Origin: Geosiphon pyriformis
Lineage: Eukaryota; Glomeromycota; Glomeromycetes; Archaeosporales; Geosiphonaceae
DNA length: 38,566 bases
Direction: 5' to 3'
Assembly (NCBI GenBank): GCA_016748015.1
Contig: JAAOMT010000048.1
Location: forward strand, 1,796-40,361
The first letter of the stretch is position 1; each line of letters opens with the position of its first letter. The notes under the pieces are model-generated. The model worked only from the letters and a program-made list of their open reading frames with translations, did no database searches and was not told the DNA's origin. Of the stretch, positions 23,214 through 33,646 are shown piece after piece. The position numbers were made by a program, and so were the translations under genes.

Positions 23214-24092
23214 TCAAAGTTCAATGTAAATGTAATGATTAAAATTGGATAATCTGTCGGGATAGGCTTCTAATTTCTCGAAATCTCCCAAGTGTTCCAA
23301 TAATTCTTTTTTAATATGTCTTTCATATATATAATTTTCACAATTTCCTTTACCCTCTGCAGCAAATTCCGAAAAAGTTTTCCACAATTGGGAAGGCCTG
23401 ATATCCACATTTTTTTGGATCTTCTCAATCAGTTCCATAACCCTCCTTTTAGACGCCTTTCCGTGTTGGTGTATATCCCCATGCCAGCATGTAGCATGGC
23501 AAGATCTTGGGATGTGGCATAAAGAACTCTTGGTCACATTTCGAATTGCCTCGATAAAGTCGAGATAATAATTTTGTAGCTTGTCTTTGGTTTTCAAGGA
23601 AATTTGATAAAACAAGTGTCTCGTTCTGTATTCAAAAAAATCATCAATAATAATTTTTGATGAATCTTTATATGCTTTTGGGAATTGGTACTTTTCTGCC
23701 AAAAAAAGGGTTTCAAGGGGGTTTTCATAGACAGAACTTTCGAGAAATTCACAGCAAATTTTCGTGAGACTGTTCAACTCATACTTATCCGATAAAGGAA
23801 GCAGGTACAGGACGTTTTCCCATTGAATCCTTAGGAAAGAGGCTGGGTAAATAAAGGTTAACAGATCCTCAATATAATTGGGTGCTTCATACAATGTGAC
23901 AGCCTCAAGAGAACGTTCATGATTTTCTATACTGTTACAGCTCTGAAACATAGCCTTGAAGACGGGAGAAGCTAATTCCATGATTTTTTTATGAACTTTA
24001 AAAACGGCTAGCGATTCATTGATATTGATTAAAAGATCACCATCTTCGTAAAAGTGGGTCCCCTGATCAATTTTATTTTCTCCAGCTGTCAT
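23214..24092 (-). CDS. BTB-domain protein, intact single-exon gene
   Basis: This uninterrupted frame of 292 aa has a BTB/POZ fold at about residues 15-120: FYEDGDLLINI, VFKVHKKIMELASPVFKAMF, VTLYEAPNYIEDLLTFIYP, then an alpha-helical stretch to about residue 150. The rest has no Kelch, MATH or zinc-finger repeats. It ends with a conserved-looking segment shared with the nearby pseudogene (IRPSQL, LGDFEKLEAY, HYIYIEL). BTB domains dimerise and often recruit Cullin 3. The partner or substrate cannot be read from this sequence. The start ATG is well placed before the BTB, with a TATA-like motif 43-48 bp upstream. It probably belongs to a lineage-expanded family, since a broken copy lies 4 kb away in opposite orientation. 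Confidence 0.85.
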   Translation of the reverse strand: MTAGENKIDQGTHFYEDGDLLININESLAVFKVHKKIMELASPVFKAMFQSCNSIENHERSLEAVTLYEAPNYIEDLLTFIYPASFLRIQWENVLYLLPLSDKYELNSLTKICCEFLESSVYENPLETLFLAEKYQFPKAYKDSSKIIIDDFFEYRTRHLFYQISLKTKDKLQNYYLDFIEAIRNVTKSSLCHIPRSCHATCWHGDIHQHGKASKRRVMELIEKIQKNVDIRPSQLWKTFSEFAAEGKGNCENYIYERHIKKELLEHLGDFEKLEAYPDRLSNFNHYIYIEL

Positions 24093-24134
24093 TTCTATAA
24101 GGTTTTTGTCGTTAAGAGTTAATCGAGTTCAAAG

Positions 24135-24140
24135 TTTATA
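24135..24140 (-). promoter_or_regulatory. TATA-like box of the BTB gene
   Basis: TATAAA on the minus strand, 43 bp from the ATG of the BTB gene. Its position resembles the tataaata before the BTB pseudogene. Confidence 0.4.
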
Positions 24141-24639
24141 TCTTCTTAGTTACTAAATAATTTTTATTAGCTGAGATAAAGATAGCATCTAAATAGGTCG
24201 CACTTTATATCTTTTCAAAGTTGCAAAAATGTGACACATTTATTAAGGTATTATCTTTAGCTAAGATCATTAGTTTGCAAAGATAATTTCATAAATCTTT
24301 GGTGAATCAAGAATAAAATGATTTATAACATGTCCTTGCAATACGGATAGTGAGTCTAATTTATCTTCCAATTAGTTTATTATCTAGTACAGTGGCTCAC
24401 AAAAGTTATCATATTACCCGAGATAATTTATTAAATTTTAGTATCATGTCAGATAAATCTTAGATTTTTCTTCAATATCTATTTTTGTACATATATCAAT
24501 CAACATAAACCAGACTTTCAGGTGTATAATTTATTTATGTTTTTAGAACCCTTATATAAGTTACATAGTAACGAATATGGCATTTATTTTACTTATTCAT
24601 GAATATGTGTGTAGATATGGTTACGATAAATAGTTATAT

Positions 24640-25091
24640 TATGCTTCTATTATGTTACCCCTTAACCTTTAAAACATCCGCTATTCTATTGGGAATGAAT
24701 TCAATTAGTATTCGTCCAAACTTCCATTTCAATATTATTCCAAATGCATTGAATTTTTTCCGACAGTTTTTCCTTGGTATGCACTTGCTCAGGTAGATGG
24801 CGAAGACGTCGATCAAGCTTATTCCACAAGTGTTCAATGGGATTTAAGTCTGGAGATTATGGGGGCCAAACAAGAACATTAATATTATTCTTCTCAACCA
24901 CTTCTTGGTAAGTTTTAGGGTCATTATCCTGTTGGAAAATAATACCTTGTGTATCCAAACCAAATTGGTTTAAGACTCCAATTAAATCATCTATAAGTAT
25001 TTTTCTATGCCCTTCACCGTTCAAATTTCATTCAATATGACAAAGATTGCCAAGGGTGTGTATTGTAAAACAACAATACCACCCCCCACCA
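24640..25091 (-). pseudogene. Decayed Tc1-like transposase
   Basis: The minus strand reads GGGW, FTIHTLGNLCHIE, GIIFQQDNDPKTYQEVVEK, then LVWPP-stop-SPDLNPIEHLW and KLDRRLRHLPEQVHTKEKL, a typical Tc1 catalytic half. Internal stops interrupt the frame, including a TAA exactly where Tc1 proteins have Gln in WPPQSPDLNP. The second catalytic Asp (QQDNDP) and Glu (NPIEH) positions are still readable. The N-terminal DNA-binding region is missing, and the sequence runs into the AT-rich block at about 25.1 kb. It is a different subfamily from the intact element at 14873-16287. Confidence 0.8.
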
Positions 25092-25129
25092 AATTTACTG
25101 TTGATTGTACAACACTAACATTAATATTA

Positions 25130-28100
25130 TTGTCGATTTGATTTTATTTAATTTTGAATTTCTACTGCTGTTGAACATTCTTGGGTAGAAATAGTAATCA
25201 AGTTAATAACTAAGTTAATAAATCATACTAACAATTTATTTAAAAAATAAGATAGTTAATATATATAACTAAATATAATTAGATAATTAATATAACTAAA
25301 AATTAAAAGATTTAATTATAACATTATTTTTTTCCAAAAAAAGTATAAAAAGCATTTTGTATATTTTAAATAAAAAAATATTTTTTTATACTAAACAAAA
25401 ATATATCTGTTTTAAAACTACAATAATTCTGCTTATATTTATTTTGGTATTTTATTAATTAATATTATAAATATTATAATAATTAATAACTAATTAAGTC
25501 TTTTGTAATATTTTTAATTTATGTATTATAAACAAATTAATTATTAAATACTATTTTATATTAGTCTTATAAGATATAAGATCTATTGTTTAATATTTTG
25601 TCAATTATAAATAGTTTTTTCTATTAACTTGAAAATTTATTACTAAAAATATTGTTTTATTTAATTAATTTTCAAGAATTATGTTACTAATTTATAGAAA
25701 AAGTGTTTTATATATTTTTATTTTTTATAAGCAATTATTTGTATTTTTATTAAAAAATCTAAAATTATTTAAAGTTTTTATTGTAATATGTTTTTGTAAT
25801 TAAGTTTTATTATTTCTTTAAAAAGTACTGTCTTAATATTAATTTTAATAAGTAATATTGTCATATATTTATAAATTAAATAAAAAATTTTATAGTCAAT
25901 TATATTATAATTGATTATTAAATAAGCAAAAATATTAAAGACAAAAATTTGTCTTATAAATTGGTTTTTTGCTGGTTTTTATTAAGATTTTACAAAGTAT
26001 TTGATTAAAATATTTTACTAATTTATTTATTTAAAGATAATAAGAAAAAAAAAATTTGTAATATACTTTGAATTTTTTAAAAGATTTTTTTATTTAAAAG
26101 TAATTTTAAAATATTTAAAACAGTATATAATTTCTTATATATAAAGTTATTAATTAAAATAATCGTTTAATTTTATTTTATGAAGTAATTTGTTGTTATA
26201 ATAATAAATTTGTTTAATTATATTAATTTTAATATTGTTAAAAAGTTAATCAACAAATATTAAATAAATATTTTCTTTTTAATTGAGTTTTTTTGTTAGT
26301 AAATATTAAAGATTTAAATATATTTTGTTATCTTCTTTCTTAAAATTACCTAATAAATTTTATTAATATTTTCTAAATTATTTTTGTTTTTTTAAATTAT
26401 TTTGTCAATAAGTCTGTTTGTATATTTTATATCATAATTTCTTTTTTCCAAATTATAATTTTTTGGTTTTTTTAATACAATTGGTTTTGGTAAATTAAAT
26501 AAATTTGAATGTTTTTACAAATATTCTCTTTGTTATTAATTATAATTTAATGAATATTGTTTTTTATCTAAAAATTTAGTAAATATTAAATAATTTTTCA
26601 AGTTTATTATTATGTTTAATATTAAACAAAATATTAATAAAGTTTTTGCTAAAAAATTTTATTATAAAATTATTAATAATAATAAAATATTTGTATTTAA
26701 ATTTTTTTTTTAATATTTAATTTTGTAATTGTATTTGTCTAATTAAAAAATTCAGTAAATGATTTATTTATGTTTTAATTTTATTTTATTATATAATTAA
26801 ATTAAAACTTAATATAAATTTTTAAGAAATATTAAATTTAATAATTAATTATTTAATAATAATATAATTTTGTTTAATAAAGAATATTGTTTTGTTTATA
26901 TAAACAATAACATATTTTTTTGTTATTGTTTAATTAAAATAGAATAATATTTAATTAATATTTTAATGTATTAATATAAAAAATAAAAATTTATCTAAAT
27001 TAAATTGTTTTAAGATAAGTTTAAAAATTCAAAATATTTTTTAAACCAAGATATATTTAAAGAAAACTTAAAAAATACATTTTTTGTAGTTTTAATTAAA
27101 ACAATAAAGTAAGTATTTATTAAAAAAAAAATTTATTTATATAGTTTAAAAATTATTAACATTCAAAATTAGAAAACCAATTTACTTAACAAATATATAT
27201 TTAACAAATTTAATAAACTTAAAACAAATTTATTATAATATTAAACAAATTAACAGCTTTATTATTTAGAAAATTTTTAATTACAGCTAACGATTTTTAA
27301 TATTTTATCTTTTTTATTATTTTAAAAAATACTGTATTATTTATATAGTTTAATAAGATATATTGATAATATTATAACTTAAATTTTATTTAAGATTATT
27401 TAATTTTTAGTTTATTTTTTTATAATCTTATTAATCTTAGAATTAATTTTATTAACTTTCAAAATTAATTTATTATTTATAATTAAATAATCCACAACAA
27501 ATTTTTAAAACAGATATTTTAGATTACTTTTATTACAAGTAAAATTTTTTATATATTTAGTAATAATTAATTTAATTTTGAATTTTTTAATCATCTGTAA
27601 TTTATATAGCTTAAATATTTAATAAACTTTTTTAATTTTTAATTTTTAATTTATTATATTTTAAATATTTAAAGCTTTTAAATTATTTGGAAAAAACTAT
27701 ATACATAAAAGTTTTATGTATTTATTACTAAATTTAAATTTAAATTTTTTAATAATTTTTAATACAAAAGCTTTAATCTATAAAATTTAAAAAAAAATTT
27801 GTTTTTTTTAGTTTATTAAACTTATTTACTGTATTAATTGTTTTTAACTAAGAAAAATTCTTGATTTTTTCTATTTAAAATCTTTAATTTTGTATTTTTA
27901 ATAGTTTTAATTTGTTTAATTTTATAAAATACTGAATAAAATATTTAATAAACTATTTAAACTAATTAATATAAAAACAAATTTGTAATTAGTATTAAAA
28001 GACTTTTTATATTTTGTATTTTTTACTTAATTATAATATTAATTAATAAATCTAAATTTAAACATTTATTATTTAAAATCACAAATAAATTATTATTAAT

Positions 28101-30404
28101 TGTCTTAATAATTATAGTATTAATATTAACAGTTTGTTTTTATTTAACTATAAAAAATATATTTATATAAAAATCTAAAACAATAACCAAAAATTTATTT
28201 TAAAAAAACAAATAAATAAACAAAACCAATTTAATATATTAAAATTTTTGCAAATATGCTTTGTTAAATTATTGTTTAAAATAATTAAAATTTAAGCCAA
28301 AAATAAAAACTTTAATTTTGTTAAATTTATTTATTATTTAAAATCAAATTTGATTTTTTAATTGTATTTTAATAACAATAAAAATCAAATTATTTATATT
28401 TTTATGTTATTTATCATATTTTTTTGCTTAGTAAAATTGTTTATATTATATATTACATATAATTATTTTTTAAATTAAGTTGATTATTAAAACAGTAATT
28501 TGTTAAATCTTAAAAACAAAAATTGTTTATTTTTATTATTAAGTTTATTATTATATTTATAAATTTCTTAATATTTAATTTTTTTTTAAATCAAATAATT
28601 TTTGGTTATTAATAGTCTTATTATTAATAAATATATACAAACTTTTTTTATTGTTAAATTATTTATTTAATTTTGCTTAAAAAAGATTTTTAATAACTTA
28701 TATTTAAAACAAAACTAAAAAAATATTAATATAAATATATTTAATTTCTTTGTCAACTTATTTATATATTTTATAAAATTAATAAAATTGTGTTTTAGAC
28801 TAACAATTATAATTTTAATATTCTTAATAAACAAAAAAAATAAATTCTTATAAAAAAACCAATGATAAAAAAGATTCAAAAAATAATTAAAAAACAAACT
28901 TTTAATAATTAATATTCATTAAAAAAACAGAACGAAAAATAAAAGCTTGTTTTTTTTGATATATATATGTATTAATTATTGTTTAATAATATTAAAAATA
29001 TTTTTTTATATTTAACTAAAAACTTTTTTATTAGAATTATATTTATTAATAATATGTTTAACTTATTTATACTTGACTTAAAAAAATATTATTAAATTAC
29101 TCCAGCACAATATTGTTTTTTTTATAAACAAAAATTATATAAAAAGCATTTTTTTAAGACTTTTTAATTTTAAAATACATAATTATATATTTAATATAAT
29201 TATAAAATACAAAGTTCTAATTAATTATATTTATTTTTATAATATAAAATTAAAAGATTAAAAGATTATAAATTATTATTTTTATTAATAAAATATGAAA
29301 AAATGTTTAATACAGATTTCTTAATATTAATTTTAATTTATTAATATTAATTTTTTTTATATATATTAAATTTTTTTTATTTAAATAAATTTATTTAGAT
29401 ACTATTAACTAAATAATATTATTATTGGCAAATTTTATTATAGTTTTTTATTATAAATTAATAAGTTATACTTTAATTTACATTATTTTACCAAATTTAA
29501 AAAAAAATTAATTCTAAAAAAATTAATTAAGATTTTTTTAATAATTATTTTTATATTTTAACTAAATATAATTTAGTTAATAATTAAAATATAAAATATT
29601 ATTATTTTTAACTATTATACTTATTTATTTGGTAATATTATTTGTATTTAATTTAATTTTAAAAGTTTAAAGCTTTTTAAAATCATTATTTGATTAAATA
29701 GTTATTTATTAATTTTATTATTAAAAATATTTATATTATATTTTTAAGTTTATATATCTTTTTGAATTTATTATATTTTTTATATATTTTATATATTTTA
29801 TTTTTAAAAACAATTTTTTGAATTTTAATACACTTTTTATTTATTTAAAAAAATATTAATTAATTAACCAAAAAAACCAAAATACTAATAAACTTAATAA
29901 TAAATTTAATTAGTAAACTTAATATAACCAATTTAAATTTTAAAAAACCAATTAAAAACTAACAAAAAATTAACAACATTAATAATAGCAAAAATAAGCA
30001 AAAATATAATAATAAAAAAAACCAAAAAACAAATATTTTAATATAAAACTTAATATTAATAAAACAAGATTCAAAATTTTAAACCAATTACAAATTTAAA
30101 TAAAAACTTAAAAAAAAAATAAGAACATCTTATAATTTAAAGCCAAATAATTAAAACTTTAATATTTAAAACAATATTAATAGTTAAAATTTTTTATTAA
30201 ATATAATATTTTTTTAAAATATCTATTTTAATAATTATAGTTTCAAATTTTTTTAAAAACAAAAAATAAATTAAAAAAACAAAAAATAAAACAAATATAA
30301 TTATAAACCTAAAAAACCAATTTGTTAATTTTAAAAACAATATAATTAAAAAATTAATTAATTTAATCTTAAATAATTTTATTTTATTTTATTGTAAGTT
30401 TAAC
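25130..30404. other. AT-rich gene-less block 3, left part
   Basis: Over 5 kb of nearly pure A+T. By hand count, 29881-30360 holds 39 C and 9 G (10% GC) with C strongly favoured on the plus strand, while 25741-26220 holds more G than C. No frame in it looks coding; the 28715-28897 frame is poly-Phe/Ile/Asn. The block starts right after the decayed Tc1 copy and ends at the LINE remnant. Confidence 0.8.
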
Positions 30405-31797
30405 AAATAAAGTCTAACTACTATTTAGTATATAGAACCAAACTAAATGGAACTAACTAAATACAGCTCATGTATTTATTACATATGGCCAGCCACTTGG
30501 GTCAAATAAAACAACACTATATGTCTATATTAACAAATGTATTACCACCTAAACCAGAAAAAAAATAACACAACTTGTACTTACTAAATCCAACAGCAAA
30601 AAATTCTATAACTTCAAATATACAGACAACTTCAACCAACAATATAGAAACTAAACAGTAAAACAAGCCCAAAATCACATCATTATTTCCTACCAAGCCA
30701 GTCTTTTTTATATTTACTCTATGTTTGGCTTTGACAACTCATATCTTGGTATGGTACAATTCCACCAAAAATCTACTGAATTTTACAAGGGCAAGAGCAG
30801 CTTTTTTTTTCCCTTCAAAAACCAAAACAGTCTTGGCATACCAATTTCTTAACACAAAGTCTTTACAAATAGCTGTATACAAGTTCATATTTAAAAAGCA
30901 CATAGAAAATGACTGCAAAATTGCAAAAACAAATGAGCATAAAATACCAGACAATAATGTCTATTTACTGATAGCCTCAGCTAAAATGTTTCCACAAAGA
31001 CCAGATTTATCAGAACAAGTAAAACTATGATTAGACAATTCCATATTGTCACACAATAAGCACAACACCTTAGGATAACACCTGTTATACAATCTTTTTC
31101 TAACTGTTACTAGTAGTCATCTATAAACAGTTTTTATCAAATATGTATGCAAATTGGCCGACTTTCTACCAGTAAACTTAGAAAGCATGTGTAAATTAGG
31201 ATGCCAAACCTCTGTAGTAGTTTTTTACTCAATATCTTTAATCATAATACCTGGAATTATGTTATAACCAGGACCAGCTTCTCAATAAGCATAGCAAATT
31301 GATCAGTACAAATTACAAACAAAGTAATAAGCATTACCAAACACAACAGTTTTTTCAGCAATCAAATATCTCTTCTGAATCCTAGCCAGCAAAGAGAAGA
31401 GTAAAAACATGGTTTTACTAACCAATGTATTAGCCTTAATATTGCCAAGTATACCAAAATGTCTTTTAATTTTCACTCACTTAATAAAAATGTCTTTATC
31501 CTTAAGAAGATTGACTATCTGCAATCTTTTGATTTAACATTAGTTATGGAAGTCGAGCACAGTAAAAGAAGCCTCAGATGTATAGACATTAATTGCAAAT
31601 TGGCTATCTAAGTACAGAACTACAGCACATGAAAACAGAACACATTCCAAAGCCAAAGCAATAGCCTGTAATTCAGTTAAAGTAGAAGACCTAAGTCCAG
31701 CTACCCTAATCTCAATATCTGTATCTACAGCTGGAAAGTAAGCAGTTGTCATATCTGCCACCTTATTGGAGCCAGCACCTTTTAAGAAACCATAAAT
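30405..31797 (-). pseudogene. LINE-like retroelement remnant: RNase H and downstream C-terminal region
   Basis: From 31797 down to a stop at 30517-30519 the minus strand reads as one frame with nine internal stops and no net frameshift. It opens with an RNase H domain (TTAYFPAVDTDIEIRV, TLTELQAIALALECV, VVLYLDSQFAINVY), retaining the Glu and second Asp motifs. A long C-terminal part follows (AEVWHP-like TEVWHPNLHMLSKF, RCYPKVLCLLCDNMELSNHS, CKDFVLRNWYAKTVLVFEGK). The stops fall at TGG-, CGA- or CAG-like positions, as expected from C-to-T or G-to-A changes. Reverse transcriptase and endonuclease are absent; the left boundary passes abruptly to AT-rich DNA. The family resembles, from memory, elements common in Rhizophagus and Gigaspora genomes. 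The last 110 bp are 3' UTR shared with 32366-32520. Confidence 0.8.
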
Positions 31798-32365
31798 AAT
31801 TTATAAAAAACAAATAATTTTTTTTAAATTAATAAAAAAAATTCTATTATTATTTTTTTAAAATTTTAAAATAAATAATAATATATTACCAAATATTAAC
31901 AAATTTTAATGTAATTTAAAAAATCTTATCAAAAATATTAAGAACTGTTTTAATATTAATAATAAAACCATTCTTAAACATATTATATAAAGCAATAACA
32001 ATAAAAAAATATAAACTTAAAAATTATTAAAGATTTAACAATTTTAAAAATAAAAAAAACAGATAAAAATAGCAAATTTAATTTAAAATACAGTATTTAA
32101 AAAAACTTAAAAAACAAATTTAATATAAAACAACTTTATATTATTTTTAAATATTAATTTAATATTAATAAAATTATGTATAAACTAAAAAATATGTTTA
32201 ATATAAATTAATTTTAACTTAAAAAAACATTAAAAATTAAAATAAAACTACTTACTTAATAAATTTTTAATATTTAATAATTGTTTTTTGCCAAAAATCA
32301 GAAAAAAATAGCTTTAATTTTTATTTAATTAATTTAATTCTTAAAATTTAGTAATTTAATAAGTT
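31798..32365. other. AT-rich stretch between the two LINE pieces
   Basis: Nearly pure A+T with more C than G on the plus strand (27 C and 10 G by hand count over 31861-32280). It may be the further-decayed upstream part of the minus-strand LINE or unrelated AT-rich sequence; I cannot tell. Confidence 0.55.
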
Positions 32366-32520
32366 AAGATTCTGGTGAGTGTGTAATATTGCCTTGATGG
32401 GTCCGAGTGGCTGGTCACATGTAGTAAGTACATGAGCCACATTTAGTTTGAAATATTTTGCTTTATCTCTGTATGCTAGATAGTAGTTAGGCTGCATTCA
32501 TTAATTAATAAAAAAAAAAA
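32366..32520 (+). mobile_element. 5'-truncated LINE 3' end with A-tail
   Basis: Sequence from the very end of the LINE coding region through the 3' UTR, ending in a run of eleven A (32510-32520). It matches the reverse complement of about 30405-30525 along its length (shared blocks gtggctgg, tacatgagc and atagtagttag). Most differences are transitions, with G or C more often kept here. A short 3' fragment with an A-run is the usual product of incomplete target-primed reverse transcription. No flanking target duplication was discerned. Confidence 0.7.
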
Positions 32521-33480
32521 CAAGTTAATTTATTAAAAATATATGTAAAAAAATAATTTAGTTTGTTTTTAAGACTAGTAAAAATTAATTAAACACTAAT
32601 ATATTAAGTAATACAACCAAAAATTAATTTAAATCAAAATTAATTAATGTAATTTTATTGTTATTATTCAAAATAATATTTTTTTATTTACAATTATAAT
32701 AAAAATTTAATAATATGATTAATACAAATAATATAAAATTAATTAAAAACCAAAAAAAACTAAATAATATTTTAAAATTAATAAAAAGCTGTTTAATAAT
32801 TACTTTATTTAAAAAAAAATTTTTTATAAAATATTAAGCAAATTTAACAATTATAAATGTTTAATTATAAAAATATTATTTATTACTTTAAAAAAACAAC
32901 TTTTTTACTTTTTGCTTTGATTATAATTATAAAAATATAAAAAAAAAAGTTTTTTTAATAAAAATAAAAATAATTTTATTATTTAAATTAATTATTAATT
33001 ATTGATTATTAATTTTTAAGCTTTAAAAAACTTTTTAATATTATTAATTAAAAATATTTAATATTTAAATTATACTTATAATTTATCATAAATCGAATTA
33101 TTAATAATAAAAATAATTAAATATGTTAAATAGTATTAATAAATTAAATTATTGAATTTTAGAAATTTTATTACTATTTTATAATATTATTGTAAATAAA
33201 ATATAATTTAATAATAAGCATTTTTTATAATAAATTAGTTATTATTTAACAATTAAAAAATCTTATGCTTAAATATAAAAATAAAGTAAATAAATTAATA
33301 AAAAATTTTTACATAATATTGGTTAAAAGTTGGCAAAAATAATTAATTATATATAAATTGTTTTTAATATGTAATATTTTTTGTCACGTATTTTTAAATT
33401 AAATTTAAATTACATTTAAATAAATAAATAATACTGTTTGGAAATTTGTATATAAATTATAAAAATATATATCATTAAAT
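32521..33480. other. AT-rich gene-less block 3, right part
   Basis: Nearly pure A+T with no coding-like frame. Composition changes sharply at about 33.48 kb, 170 bp before the next gene. Confidence 0.75.
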
Positions 33481-33646
33481 GTGATAAAAATCTTGTTATT
33501 TGATTGGTCATTATAGAATGATCGCCACGATTCTCAGATTTAGATTTTTTGCAGCATATGTAGATTTTTTGATAAGCATTTTATTAATCCTCCTGTTTCA
33601 CCCTCAATGGCGTCATCACGCTTTGGCGGAATTCTGAGTTCCTTAT

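Noticed and set aside
25130-33480. The AT-rich block as inserted mitochondrial DNA
   Set aside because: No mitochondrial gene, rRNA or tRNA fragment is visible, and the embedded LINE pieces point to nuclear repeat-rich DNA.
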